Of a DNA stretch of 64,000 bases, positions 44,317 to 52,968 are shown in pieces. The notes beneath the pieces are model-generated. The model saw only the letters and a list, made by a program, of their open reading frames with translations. It ran no database searches and was not told the origin of the DNA. Source of the stretch: Devosia sp. (GTDB taxonomy: Bacteria; Pseudomonadota; Alphaproteobacteria; Rhizobiales; Devosiaceae); assembly GCF_025809055.1 (NCBI RefSeq), contig NZ_CP075529.1, positions 3,087,501-3,151,500 of the forward strand, written 5' to 3'. Each line of letters starts with the position of its first letter. Position 1 is the stretch's first letter. A program made the translations under genes and the position numbers.

Positions 44317-45624
44317 GTGAGTCGGCGGCCCGATATGGACGATTCTTCCCCGTCCCCTCCCATTTCTCTCGTCCGGTCCGCCCTCGAGCGGATCGCCGCC
44401 AATGCGCCACTGCTGCTCGCCGTGGCGGTCCTCGTCACCGGCTTCGTGATCTTTGGTGGATTGCGTCTCGAACTGGCCATTGCGGGCATGGTCGCCATTA
44501 CCGGACTCCTCTCCGTGCTGTCGCCCGGTGGTGAACAGGCCGCGGGCACCCGGACCCTGCCGGCCGAACCGGGCCCGGGCGTGACCGGCGATATCGCCGC
44601 CTTCATCGAAGCCCTCAGCGATCCGGCTCTGGTCATCGACCGGCGTGGCGAGGTGAGTTGCCGCAACGCGGCCGCGACCCGGCAATATCCGTCGCTGCAG
44701 CCGGGGCGGGTCCTGACGCTGGTGCTGCGCAATCCCGAATTGATGGCGGCGGTCGAGGCCACGGTACGGACGGGCGAGGTTCGCAGCTTCCAACTGCACG
44801 AGACCCTGCCATCCGAAACCTGGGATCGGGTGACGGTGTCGCCCCTGCGCCTGCCGGGCCGGGACTGGGTGGGCGACAATAACCGGCAACTGCTCATCAC
44901 CTTTCAGAGCCTCACCGAGTTCAAGCGCGTTGAATCCATGCGGTCCGATTTCATCGCCAATGCCAGCCACGAACTGCGCACGCCCCTGGCCTCGCTCATG
45001 GGCTTCATCGATACCCTGCTCGGGCCCGCCGCCAAGGACAGTGCGGCGCGCGACAAGTTTCTCGGCATCATGCGCGGTCAGGCCGACCGCATGAGCCGGC
45101 TGATCGACGACATGCTGAGCCTTTCGCGCATCGAGATGCACCAGCATGTCCGGCCTACCGGCTCGGTCGACCTGTCAGCGCTGCTGCGCGAGGTCAGGGA
45201 GGGCCTGCAGACCCAAGCCCAGGCGGCCGAGATCGAGGTGATCCTCAACCTGCCGGAAGGGCAGGCGGTGGTCTCGGGCGATCGCGGGCAGCTCTACGAG
45301 GTGTTCGAGAACCTGCTCGACAATGCGATGAAATACGGCGCTACCGGCCAATCGGTCGAAATCACGCTGACGCCGGTGCAGCGGGCGGGCTTTGCCCACC
45401 TGGTCAGCGTCGTCGATCATGGGCCGGGCGTCGAGCCCGAGCATGTTCCGCGCATGACCGAGCGCTTCTATCGCATCGACGCTGAATCCAGCCGGAAGAA
45501 GAAGGGCACGGGCCTGGGCCTCGCCATCGTCAAGCACATCATCCAGAGGCATCGCGGGCAGATGGTCATCCGCTCCCGCGCCAATCCGGGCGAGGGCCTG
45601 CGCGTCGAGGTTCTGCTGCCTTGA
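44317..45624 (+). CDS. PhoR-like sensor histidine kinase
   Basis: A 435-residue membrane sensor kinase. Two adjacent membrane helices (residues 26-65), a PAS-like domain (DIAAFIEALSDPALVIDRRG), a HisKA dimerisation domain with phosphoacceptor His in NASHELRTPLASL, and an HATPase domain with N box (FENLLDNAMKYG), G1 (VVDHGPGV) and G2 (GTGLGLAI) motifs. The layout and the FIANASHELRTPL sequence fit PhoR. No phoB, pst or phoU gene is next to it, so the pairing is unproven. GTG at 44317 or ATG at 44335 may be the start. Confidence 0.88.
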   Translation: MSRRPDMDDSSPSPPISLVRSALERIAANAPLLLAVAVLVTGFVIFGGLRLELAIAGMVAITGLLSVLSPGGEQAAGTRTLPAEPGPGVTGDIAAFIEALSDPALVIDRRGEVSCRNAAATRQYPSLQPGRVLTLVLRNPELMAAVEATVRTGEVRSFQLHETLPSETWDRVTVSPLRLPGRDWVGDNNRQLLITFQSLTEFKRVESMRSDFIANASHELRTPLASLMGFIDTLLGPAAKDSAARDKFLGIMRGQADRMSRLIDDMLSLSRIEMHQHVRPTGSVDLSALLREVREGLQTQAQAAEIEVILNLPEGQAVVSGDRGQLYEVFENLLDNAMKYGATGQSVEITLTPVQRAGFAHLVSVVDHGPGVEPEHVPRMTERFYRIDAESSRKKKGTGLGLAIVKHIIQRHRGQMVIRSRANPGEGLRVEVLLP

Positions 45625-45680
45625 AAGCGGCGGCAGCGGGCAGACGGTGTTGTTCGCCTTGCGGTGTCTTTGCTGACGCC

Positions 45681-45710
45681 AAATAAAAAAGGGCGCCGCG
45701 ATGGGCGCCC
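45681..45710 (-). terminator. Rho-independent terminator of gcrA
   Basis: On the minus strand a GGGCGCC/GGCGCCC stem with a six-base loop is followed by TTTTTTATTT. It starts 22 bp after the gcrA stop. Confidence 0.85.
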
Positions 45711-45731
45711 TGAACTTCATGTCGAAGCGGC

Positions 45732-46271
45732 TTAGCGCTTCTTCTTTTCCAATTGGTGATAGGCGCGGCGCGAGTGGAATTCGCAATAGGGGCCGCTTTC
45801 CAGGCTGTGCTGGCCGCAGAAATAGAAATCCTTGGTTAGCGGATCGCCGATCGGCCACTTGCAGGTGTGCTCGTTGAGCTGCAGCAGGTTGAGGCGCTTG
45901 TCTTCGGGAATGAACAGCTCGGCGCTGGCCGGGGCCACGTAGAGTTCTGCTTCCATGTCCGGGCTGGCCGCCAGCGCGGTGGCACCCATCACCTGCGGAC
46001 GCGGCATGCTGGCCGGACGCGGCTTGGCGCTGATATGGCCCATGCCGCCCGAGGGGCTGGCCACGCGGCGCTGTGCCGGGCGCGCTGCCGGCCGGGCACG
46101 CGGTGCGGTATTGGTGGGCTTGGCCCGCGCCGAGAGCTTGAGGCGATGCACCTTGCCGATCACGGCATTGCGCGTCACCCCTTCGCCCAGCTCGGCCGCA
46201 ATCTGGCTGGCGCTGAGGCCTTCCGCCCAGAGTTTCTTCAAAAGTTCGACGCGCTCGTCAGTCCAGCCCAT
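45732..46271 (-). CDS. gcrA: GcrA cell-cycle regulator
   Basis: A 179-residue protein. The N-terminal MGWTDERVELLKKLWAEGLSASQIA and NAVIGKVHRLKLS helix-turn-helix is the GcrA DNA-binding domain, followed by a low-complexity Pro/Ala/Arg linker and the C-terminal domain (HTCKWPIGDP, FYFCGQHSLESGPYCEFHSRRAY) that contacts sigma-70. GcrA works with CcrM methylation at GANTC sites to activate cell-cycle promoters in alphaproteobacteria. The ATG at 46271 is the conserved start; the frame extends 14 codons upstream. Three GANTC sites lie upstream. Confidence 0.96.
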   Translation of the reverse strand: MGWTDERVELLKKLWAEGLSASQIAAELGEGVTRNAVIGKVHRLKLSARAKPTNTAPRARPAARPAQRRVASPSGGMGHISAKPRPASMPRPQVMGATALAASPDMEAELYVAPASAELFIPEDKRLNLLQLNEHTCKWPIGDPLTKDFYFCGQHSLESGPYCEFHSRRAYHQLEKKKR

Positions 46272-46343
46272 CGGTTGTGCCCCTGAAACCATCGTCAAAA
46301 CAGAATCCTTCACTGCGCTGCCAAAACAGGACGGCAGCCCTTC

Positions 46344-46498
46344 GACTCTACAGCTCGTATGTTGAGTGGGTCCGCCGCACGAGATGTCGTGCTCCCAACG
46401 CCTTGGAGACTACGACAGGGCTGGAATCGGGATCAAGAGTCGGGGGCGATTTTCCCCGGTTATTCAGTGGTTAAAATTGCCCTAACAAAGTTTGAGTC
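46344..46498. promoter_or_regulatory. GANTC methylation-site cluster between gcrA and argD
   Basis: GACTC at 46344-46348, GAGTC at 46437-46441 and GAGTC at 46494-46498 give three CcrM target sites within 155 bp. GcrA is recruited to methylated GANTC promoters, so autoregulation of gcrA or cell-cycle control of argD is possible. Confidence 0.6.
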
Positions 46499-46523
46499 AA
46501 ATCAGGCACTTGCCTCTGGCTCA

Positions 46524-46589
46524 TTGACTTGGCGGAGAAATTTCGCCTAATTCTGCGGGCCAAACGCGCTGCCGAAACGGCGCGTTTTT
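46524..46589 (+). promoter_or_regulatory. argD promoter with early terminator-like hairpin
   Basis: TTGACT (46524-46529), 18 bp, TAATTC (46548-46553) is a plausible vegetative promoter for argD. The presumed leader then folds AACGCG..CCG-AAA-CGG..CGCGTT (46563-46586) directly followed by a run of T (46585-46589), a rho-independent terminator shape located 63 bp before the argD ATG. It may be an attenuator. Confidence 0.55.
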
Positions 46590-46652
46590 GTCTTTTGTGG
46601 CAGCTTTGCCACGCTCACTGTCAACGCGCTGCCCAGCAACGAGGAACAAGCC

Positions 46653-47855
46653 ATGTCTGCGCTCTACGGCACATATGCCCGGTCCGATCTCGCCTTCGAG
46701 CGGGGCGAGGGCATGCGCCTGTACGACCAGCATGGCCGCGAATATCTCGACTTTCATTCCGGCGTCGCCGTCAATGCCCTGGGCCATGGCGATCCGCATC
46801 TGGTCGGGGCGCTGAAAGCGGCCGCCGACAAGGTCTGGCACACGGCCAATACCTTTACCATTCCCGAGCAGGAGCGGCTGGGTCAGCGGCTCGTCGACGC
46901 GACTTTTGCCGATGCGGTGTTCTTCACCAATTCGGGCGCCGAGGCGCTCGAATGCGCGATCAAGACGGCACGGCACTATTTCTGGGCCAAGGGCCAGGAA
47001 GACCGCTATGAGGTCATCGCCTTTACCGGGTCTTTCCACGGCCGCACGCTCGGCACCATCGCTGCCGGCGGCAATCCTGACTATCTGCAGGGCTTTGGCC
47101 CGGCCACGCCGGGGTTCAGGCATGCCACGCCCGGCGATCTGGACTCGGTCAAGGCGCTGATCACGCCCCAGACCTGCGCCATTCTCATCGAGCCGGTGCA
47201 GGGCGAGGGCGGCGTTACCGCCATGAGCGCCGAATTCATGCAGGGCCTGCGCACCCTGTGCGACGCCAACGACATGCTGCTCATTCTCGATGAAGTGCAG
47301 TGCGGCTTCGGCCGGACGGGCCGGTTCTTCGCCTATGAGTGGTCCGGTATCACGCCCGACATCGTTGCGGTCGCCAAGGCCATTGGCGGCGGCTTCCCGC
47401 TTGGTGCCTGTCTTGCACGCGGTGATGTCGCGGCCTCCATGGTGCCGGGCACGCATGGCTCCACCTATGGCGGCAATCCACTGGCCACCGCGATCGGCAA
47501 TGCCGTGCTCGATCGCATCCTGGCCCCCGGTTTTCTCGACACCGTCAATGCCATGGGCCAGAAACTGACCTGGCACCTGCAGCAACTGGCGCAGAAATAT
47601 CCCGACCACGTGCTCGAGCTGCGCGGCAAGGGCCTGCTCACCGGCATCAAGATTGCGACGCCCGTGCGCGACATGGTCACCCGCCTGCGCGACGACCACC
47701 AGCTTCTGGCCATGAGTGCCGGGGACAATGTGTTGCGGCTTTTGCCACCGCTCATCGTGTCGGAGGCCGACATCGAAGAGGCCATTGGCAAGATCAGTGC
47801 CGCTCTCGATGCGCTCGATGCCGAAACGGCGGCAGCGGCAGGGGCGGGCTCCTGA
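46653..47855 (+). CDS. argD: Acetylornithine transaminase
   Basis: A 400-residue class III PLP aminotransferase for arginine biosynthesis (N-acetylornithine to N-acetylglutamate semialdehyde). FTNSGAEALECAIKTAR, FTGSFHGRTLG, LLILDEVQCGFGRTG and the PLP lysine in VAKAIGGGFPLGA are in order. The argD-argF-hslO gene order is conserved in Rhizobiales, which supports ArgD over related diamine aminotransferases. Confidence 0.94.
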   Translation: MSALYGTYARSDLAFERGEGMRLYDQHGREYLDFHSGVAVNALGHGDPHLVGALKAAADKVWHTANTFTIPEQERLGQRLVDATFADAVFFTNSGAEALECAIKTARHYFWAKGQEDRYEVIAFTGSFHGRTLGTIAAGGNPDYLQGFGPATPGFRHATPGDLDSVKALITPQTCAILIEPVQGEGGVTAMSAEFMQGLRTLCDANDMLLILDEVQCGFGRTGRFFAYEWSGITPDIVAVAKAIGGGFPLGACLARGDVAASMVPGTHGSTYGGNPLATAIGNAVLDRILAPGFLDTVNAMGQKLTWHLQQLAQKYPDHVLELRGKGLLTGIKIATPVRDMVTRLRDDHQLLAMSAGDNVLRLLPPLIVSEADIEEAIGKISAALDALDAETAAAAGAGS

Positions 47856-47910
47856 TGCGCATGACCTTCTATCATTTCGGACGCCGCCGAGGTCGCTGCC
47901 CGGCCTAGTT

Positions 47911-47935
47911 GGCCAATGCCGGACCGGCACTGGCC
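47911..47935 (+). other. Hairpin between argD and argF
   Basis: GGCCAATGCCGG and CCGGCACTGGCC pair with one mismatch and almost no loop base. It lies 56 bp after the argD stop without a T-run, so it may tune read-through or mRNA decay rather than end transcription. Confidence 0.5.
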
Positions 47936-47974
47936 GCCCCACCTCTATAGCGTCCAACATAAGGAATCCGGCCC

Positions 47975-48904
47975 ATGACGACCGGCACCCCGAGACATTT
48001 TCTTTCCATCGACGATTTTTCCTATGCCGAACTGCGCGGCATGCTCAACCAGGCCGGGGCGCTCAAGGCCCGCCTCAAGGACGGCGATCGGCCCCAGCTC
48101 CTCAAGGACAAGGTGCTGGCCATGATTTTTGAGCGCCAGTCCACCCGCACCCGTGTCTCCTTCGACGTCGGCATGCGCCAGCTCGGCGGCGAGACCATCA
48201 TGCTTTCCGGCCAGGAAATGCAGCTTTCCCGCGAGGAAACGCTTTCGGACACTGCCAAGGTGCTGAGCCGCTACGTCGATGCGATCATGATCCGCATCCT
48301 CAGCCATGCCGATCTTCTTGAGCTGTCGGAAGCCGCCACCGTGCCGGTGATCAACGGCCTGACGCGCCGTGCGCATCCGTGCCAGATCATGGCCGATCTC
48401 ATGACCTTCGAGGAGCACCGCGGCCCCATCAAGGGCGCCAAGGTTGCCTGGGTGGGTGACAGCAACAATGTGCTGCACTCCTGGGTCAACGCGGCCGAGC
48501 TCTTCGAATGCGAACTGACCATTGCGGTTCCGGACGAATACAGCCCGGAAAAGGACCTGATGCAGGACATCAATCGCGCCGGAAAATTCGTCAAGCTGAC
48601 CGAGGATCCGCGCGAAGCCGTGGCCGGGGCCGATCTCGTCATCACCGATACCTGGGTATCGATGGGCGACGTTGACGTGGCCGAGCGCCGCCGGGTCTTG
48701 AAACCCTATCAGGTGAACACCAATTTGATGGCCTTGGCGGACAAGAACGCCTTGTTCATGCACGACCTGCCGGCCCATCGCGGCGACGAGGTGACCGACG
48801 AGGTCATCGACGGGCCGCAGTCGGTCGTGTGGGACGAAGCCGAAAACCGCCTGCATGCCCAGAAAGCCATTCTGTGCTGGGCCTTCGGAGTCGAGACGAA
48901 CTAG
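47975..48904 (+). CDS. argF: Ornithine carbamoyltransferase
   Basis: A 309-residue enzyme making citrulline from ornithine and carbamoyl phosphate. Carbamoyl-phosphate motifs RQSTRTRVSF and RRAHPCQIMAD, and the ornithine-loop VSMGD, are present. The catalytic HCLP motif of the family reads HDLP here (FMHDLPAHRGDE), so the Cys is Asp. The remaining C-terminus (DGPQSVVWDEAENRLHAQKA) is normal. It lies downstream of argD and is followed by a terminator. Confidence 0.93.
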   Translation: MTTGTPRHFLSIDDFSYAELRGMLNQAGALKARLKDGDRPQLLKDKVLAMIFERQSTRTRVSFDVGMRQLGGETIMLSGQEMQLSREETLSDTAKVLSRYVDAIMIRILSHADLLELSEAATVPVINGLTRRAHPCQIMADLMTFEEHRGPIKGAKVAWVGDSNNVLHSWVNAAELFECELTIAVPDEYSPEKDLMQDINRAGKFVKLTEDPREAVAGADLVITDTWVSMGDVDVAERRRVLKPYQVNTNLMALADKNALFMHDLPAHRGDEVTDEVIDGPQSVVWDEAENRLHAQKAILCWAFGVETN

Positions 48905-48940
48905 ACGGAACCATCCGTCGTCTCAACGCCCCAAACCGCC

Positions 48941-48968
48941 GCCCCCGCGAAAGCGGGGGCCTTTGTTT
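48941..48968 (+). terminator. Rho-independent terminator of argF
   Basis: GCCCCCGC, GAAA tetraloop and GCGGGGGC form a perfect stem followed by CTTTGTTT. It begins 37 bp after the argF stop and resembles one arm of repeat family 2. Confidence 0.8.
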
Positions 48969-49058
48969 GTACCGGGAAATCGCCGCCGCGCGGCTGTCCC
49001 GGTGGCGGATTGCTGGCGCATCGCGACCCGAAGGCGTAGCCTAAGGAAAGACCGAAAT

Positions 49059-50078
49059 ATGACCCCGGAAACGACCATGACCGACAATCTGCTCTCTTCG
49101 CTGGGGCTCGATCGCCCCGAGTCGGGCGACGATGCCGTGGTGCCCTTCACCCTTGATGAACTCGATACCCGCGGCCGCGTGGTCCGGCTTGGCGCCGCGC
49201 TCGACACCATTCTGAGCCGGCACGACTATCCGCTTCCGGTCGCGCGGCTACTGGGAGAGGCCGTCGTGCTGGCAGCGCTCATCGGCTCTTCGCTGAAGTT
49301 CGAAGGGCGTTTCATCCTCCAAACTCAGACCGACGGGCCGGTTAATCTGATCGTTGTCGATTTCGACGCGCCCGACGGTATGCGCGGCTATGCCCGCTTC
49401 GACCAGGACGCGGTGGTCAAGGCCGCCGAGGAGGGGCGGATCACGCCGGCCGACCTGCTCGGCAACGGCCATCTGGCCATGACCATCGACCAGGGGCAGC
49501 ACATGGAGCGCTATCAGGGCATTGTCGCGCTGAACGGCAATTCGCTCGAGGAAGTGGCTCACACCTATTTCATGCAGTCCGAGCAGATCCCGACCCAGGT
49601 GCGGATCGCGGTGGCGCAGATGACCACCAAGGGCGATCATCGCGCGCGCTGGCGGGCGGGCGGCATGCTGGTGCAGCACCTGCCTGCCCATGGTGGATCG
49701 GTGATGGCCGATTTGCCGGGCAATGGCGATTTCGATGATCCCGCCATGGCCGATCCCGACTTCGTGGAGGCTGACGGCTGGGCCGAGGCCAAGGCCATGC
49801 TGGCGACAGTTGGTGATCTCGAACTGGCCGATCCTGACCTCTCGCCCGAGCGGCTGCTGTTCCGGCTCTACCACGAAACCGGCGTCCGGGTGTTCCCGCC
49901 GCAGGATCTGGTGGAACGCTGCACCTGTTCGCCCGAGCGGATCGAAGACATGCTGGCCACGAACTTTTCCGCCGAAGAGCGGGAAGACATGACCGTGGAT
50001 GGCGAGATCGAAGTCGTCTGTGAATTCTGCTCGGCCGCCTACCGGTTCAATCCGCACCAGTTCAACTCGGACGAGTGA
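49059..50078 (+). CDS. hslO: Redox-regulated chaperone Hsp33
   Basis: A 339-residue Hsp33. The C-terminal zinc switch has CxC (RCTCSPERI) and CxxC (VCEFCSAAY). The N-terminal domain contains LLGEAVVLAALIGSSLKFEGR and NLIVVDFD, typical of the fold. ATG at 49059 is preceded by AAGGA; the frame extends upstream to 48855 through the terminator region, which is rejected. The chaperone is activated when the cysteines oxidise. Confidence 0.95.
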   Translation: MTPETTMTDNLLSSLGLDRPESGDDAVVPFTLDELDTRGRVVRLGAALDTILSRHDYPLPVARLLGEAVVLAALIGSSLKFEGRFILQTQTDGPVNLIVVDFDAPDGMRGYARFDQDAVVKAAEEGRITPADLLGNGHLAMTIDQGQHMERYQGIVALNGNSLEEVAHTYFMQSEQIPTQVRIAVAQMTTKGDHRARWRAGGMLVQHLPAHGGSVMADLPGNGDFDDPAMADPDFVEADGWAEAKAMLATVGDLELADPDLSPERLLFRLYHETGVRVFPPQDLVERCTCSPERIEDMLATNFSAEEREDMTVDGEIEVVCEFCSAAYRFNPHQFNSDE

Positions 50079-50087
50079 TCTGAAACC

Positions 50088-50120
50088 GGTCCGGCGGGTC
50101 ATGTATCGACCTGCCGGACC
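50088..50120 (+). terminator. Strong hairpin after hslO
   Basis: GGTCCGGCGGGTC (50088-50100) pairs over 13 bases, including one G-T, with GACCTGCCGGACC (50108-50120). There is no T-run, so termination may depend on the stem alone or on Rho. Confidence 0.6.
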
Positions 50121-50214
50121 GTGCCTCCCTAGAGTTTGACCGCGCTCCTGCTTGCCAAGGGCGCGGCACTCCGTAAAATTGCGTACAAAATGCACCAGAG
50201 GCGGGGGCACTCTG

Positions 50215-50934
50215 ATGAATGCCGACTTGATGTCGACAATTGAAAACCTGCAGAGCCAGACGCGGGCAGATGTCATTCTCGACATCATGAACGGGGCCAT
50301 ACAATCCTATGGCTTTGAGAAATTTATCATTTCCGGACTTCCAGATCGCGGCCAGGACGTGCGGCCCTTTGTGCTGTTGTCCGGATGGAATGCGGAATGG
50401 TTCGACCGCTATACGGGCCTCGGCTATGTGCATCTTGATCCGGTGGCACGCCACTGTTTCTCGACGGCTTTGCCGTTTGAATGGGCCGATGCACCCTATG
50501 ATGCCGAAGCGGACCTGCCGGCACGCCGGGTGATGGAGGAGGCTCGCGACTTCGGGATGCATGAGGGCTTTTGTGTGCCCGTGCACATGGAGGGGGGCAT
50601 GCAGGGCGTGGTTTCGCTGGTCGGCGGCCAGCCTGACCTGACCGAAAAGACCCGGCTGGAACTGCACATGCTGGCGCTCTACGCCCATGGGCGGATGCGC
50701 TTTCTCAACACCACAATCCCCGAGGGCGGCAGGCGGCGGGCCATTACCGCGCGCGAGGCCGAAATTCTCAAATGGGCCGCCGGGGGCAAGACCGCATCCG
50801 ACATTGCCGATATTACGGGCCTCACGGTCCGCACCATCAACCAGCACTGCGAGAATGCCCAGAAGCGGCTGGGCACCAGCAATCGCCTGCACACCGTGGT
50901 CGAGGCCATCCGGCACAAACTCATCAGGCTTTGA
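50215..50934 (+). CDS. LuxR-family acyl-homoserine-lactone receptor
   Basis: A 239-residue quorum-sensing regulator. The autoinducer-binding domain (residues 15-150) keeps the ligand-pocket pattern W-x3-W-x3-Y..D-P in SGWNAEWFDRYTGLGYVHLDPVARH-like sequence, with a further Trp in PFEWADAP. The GerE-type helix-turn-helix (ITAREAEILKWAAGGKTASDIA, VRTINQHCENAQKRL) is at the C-terminus. ATG at 50215 starts the conserved region. It lies just upstream of a perfect lux box and a LuxI-type synthase. Confidence 0.92.
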   Translation: MNADLMSTIENLQSQTRADVILDIMNGAIQSYGFEKFIISGLPDRGQDVRPFVLLSGWNAEWFDRYTGLGYVHLDPVARHCFSTALPFEWADAPYDAEADLPARRVMEEARDFGMHEGFCVPVHMEGGMQGVVSLVGGQPDLTEKTRLELHMLALYAHGRMRFLNTTIPEGGRRRAITAREAEILKWAAGGKTASDIADITGLTVRTINQHCENAQKRLGTSNRLHTVVEAIRHKLIRL

Positions 50935-50954
50935 TTGTCTCACATTTGAGACAA
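50935..50954 (+). promoter_or_regulatory. lux box (LuxR operator) upstream of the synthase gene
   Basis: TTGTCTCACATTTGAGACAA is a perfect inverted repeat with eight-base arms and a four-base centre, 20 bp like classical lux boxes. It begins directly after the luxR-type stop codon and 83 bp before the synthase ATG, the position expected for positive autoinduction. Confidence 0.8.
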
Positions 50955-51036
50955 CTTGTGATTTCTACCAATTTCGCCCCGGGTCCCGCCCGTGTCTAGC
51001 TAGCCCGCACATGGAGTGGCTTGGGGGGCAGGCCGG

Positions 51037-51684
51037 ATGCTGGTTCATATCTTGCGCACACCCGCCGACGCGGCGGGACAGGCGCTGCTGGAAGAGCACT
51101 ACCGGATGCGGCACCGGGTCTTCGTTGACCAGCAGGGCTGGGAAGCCCTGCGCCGCCCCGATAGTCGCGATGTCGATGCCTTCGACAATGACGACGCCAC
51201 CCATATCCTGATTACCAGCCAGAGCATTCTGGTTGGCGGGTCGCGGCTGACCCCGCTCGACCGACCGAACTTGCTGCAGACTGTATTTAACGGACTTGTG
51301 CTCGGAAATCTCCCCGCTGCACCTTGGCTTGGGGCTGATTGGACGCGCTTTTACGTGCGGCCCGATCGACGCCAGGGCCGGCGGCGCACTCCCGAGTCTG
51401 CAGCCCTTTTCTGCGCGGTGATGGAACATGCCCTGTGTGAGGGGCTGGCCTATATCACCTTTGTTTCGTCCATCTACATGCTGGAGCATGGCACCAGCGT
51501 GGGCTGGAAGATCACCCCGCTTGGCCCGCCCGCCATGATCGACGGCAAACCGACGATTGCGGCCTGGATCGAGGTGTCGGAAGCGGCCCTTTACAATGTC
51601 CGCAAGGCGACCGGCATGCAGCGCATTCTGGTCCTGGGCCATCGCTGCATGGCGCCCGGCGCCGAGCATCCACCAGTTCACTAG
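51037..51684 (+). CDS. Acyl-homoserine-lactone synthase, LuxI family
   Basis: A 215-residue autoinducer synthase. N-terminal invariant residues are found as Arg in RMRHRVF, Phe in VFVDQQGW, Trp in QQGWE and Asp in DVDAFDND; GGSRLTP carries the conserved Arg. The later E-x-S-R motif is changed to DWTRF, with Arg kept. ATG at 51037 is preferred to a GTG seven codons earlier. The glycosyltransferase gene starts eight bases after the stop, so both are probably one transcript. Acyl chain length cannot be told. Confidence 0.9.
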   Translation: MLVHILRTPADAAGQALLEEHYRMRHRVFVDQQGWEALRRPDSRDVDAFDNDDATHILITSQSILVGGSRLTPLDRPNLLQTVFNGLVLGNLPAAPWLGADWTRFYVRPDRRQGRRRTPESAALFCAVMEHALCEGLAYITFVSSIYMLEHGTSVGWKITPLGPPAMIDGKPTIAAWIEVSEAALYNVRKATGMQRILVLGHRCMAPGAEHPPVH

Positions 51685-51692
51685 GCCAGGCC

Positions 51693-52467
51693 ATGCAGCA
51701 GGCGGTGGCATTGATCACGGCCGTGTTGGGCAGCGCGCAAAACGCCGACCAGGTGTTGCACGAGGCCCTGTGCGCCGAGGTCGACCCGCTGCACTGGTGC
51801 GCCATGCGCTTCGGCGTGGATGAGGCCGAAGTGATGCGCCGCGCTGCGCTCCATGCGGGGCTCGCGTTTCACGACGCCATTCCCCATGATCTGGCGGAGG
51901 CGTTTCGTCCCGAAATCGTGGATCATCTCCATGATATCCGCATGGTCCGCCCGGCACCGCCGCATCACCGGCTCGGTTATGCCGCCCCCGACTTCTATGG
52001 CGTCCTGCGCCTCGCCCGGGCGCGACATGCCGACCCCGATCTGGCCAATCGGATATGCCTGGTTCCGCCGCGTGCCTTGCGCGCATTCCTGCTCACGGCC
52101 ACCGAAGACCAGCTTCTCGATGAGGCCCGGCAGCGGCTGGCGCGGCGCTGGCCGGGCGCGGTGGCTCAACTGGAACTGACGCGCACCCTGCGCTGGTGCG
52201 TCGCCCTATGCCTGTTCGCCTTTGCCATGCTCATGGTGTTGGCGCCGCTGATTGAACTCTATTGGCTCATGCCGGTCTGGGCTGTCCTGGTCGTGACCCC
52301 GTCCCTGGTACGGATGCAGGCCCTGTTGGAGCCCGCGCCGAAACACGAGGGGCCGCCATCGGATATCGCCGATGCCGAGCTGCCGCACTACACCATTCTC
52401 GTTCCCATGCACGACGAAGCCAATATGGTGGACCAGATCTGCCAGTCCCTGCGGCGATTGAATTATC
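51693..52467 (+). pseudogene. Glycosyltransferase family 2, 5' part (interrupted by transposon)
   Basis: The first 258 codons of a 610-codon glycosyltransferase. Residues 1-155 form an N-terminal region resembling type-II secretion ATPase N-domains, followed by two membrane helices (LRWCVALCLFAFAMLMVLA, LYWLMPVWAVLVVTPSLVR) and the start of the GT-A fold (YTILVPMHDEANMVDQICQSL). After LRRLNYP the frame runs into the transposon and stops at 52493. The start lies eight bases after the LuxI-type gene, so quorum control of a polysaccharide or glycoconjugate is likely in the ancestor. The catalytic part is beyond the insertion. Confidence 0.9.
52460..52467. repeat. 8-bp target-site duplication, left copy
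   Basis: GAATTATC directly precedes the transposon and is repeated exactly after it at 56194-56201. Eight bases is the length expected for IS1595-family insertions. Confidence 0.92.
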
Positions 52468-52535
52468 CGGTATTATGTAGCAGTCACACCTAAAAAGGCC
52501 AAGGCCAACGAATAGCGTTGGGGTATGATATTCCC

Positions 52536-52967
52536 ATGTCAGACCCTCAAGTTATCAATACCCTCAGAGCCAAGGCTAACCAGCTAGAGGCATTCATTGC
52601 CAAGGCCGAGCGCGACATAGACCGGGCTCGTGCGGACCTGGCCCATGTCCGCGCAACCATGACGCTGTTTGAAGCGCCACGCGAAAACGGCCAGCCGTCC
52701 TACATGAACGTCAATGCGCTGTTCCGGCGGCGTGAACTGGCCACGCTATGCAAAGAGGCGTTGGCCAGTGGCCCGATGAATACGCGGGAGCTTGCGGCAT
52801 GGGTGATCCAGCATAAGGGGCTGGATGGTGATGACCGCTATTTGCGTACGGCTGTAGCGCTTCGGATTGTTCAGGCGCTTACCATGCAGGCGAAGCGAGG
52901 CGCGGGCGTAGAGCGGGCGGGTAAGGTGAGCAATGTGGTGTTGTGGGCCCTACCGCCGTCTGGATAA
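52536..52967 (+). CDS. Transposon cargo: hypothetical protein with coiled-coil N-terminus
   Basis: A 143-residue protein of unknown function. Residues 8-45 form a charged coiled coil (LRAKANQLEAFIAKAERDI); the C-terminal half (ATLCKEALASGPMNTRELA, YLRTAVALRIVQALTMQAK) looks like a winged-helix DNA-binding fold. ATG at 52536 is the second in-frame start and begins the conserved-looking part. It is the first gene inside the left inverted repeat. Confidence 0.6.
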   Translation: MSDPQVINTLRAKANQLEAFIAKAERDIDRARADLAHVRATMTLFEAPRENGQPSYMNVNALFRRRELATLCKEALASGPMNTRELAAWVIQHKGLDGDDRYLRTAVALRIVQALTMQAKRGAGVERAGKVSNVVLWALPPSG

Positions 52968-52968
52968 C

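Noticed and set aside
48855..49058. Upstream extension of hslO
   Set aside because: It runs through the end of argF and its terminator; the composition (NHPSSQRPKPPPPRK) is not protein-like for Hsp33.
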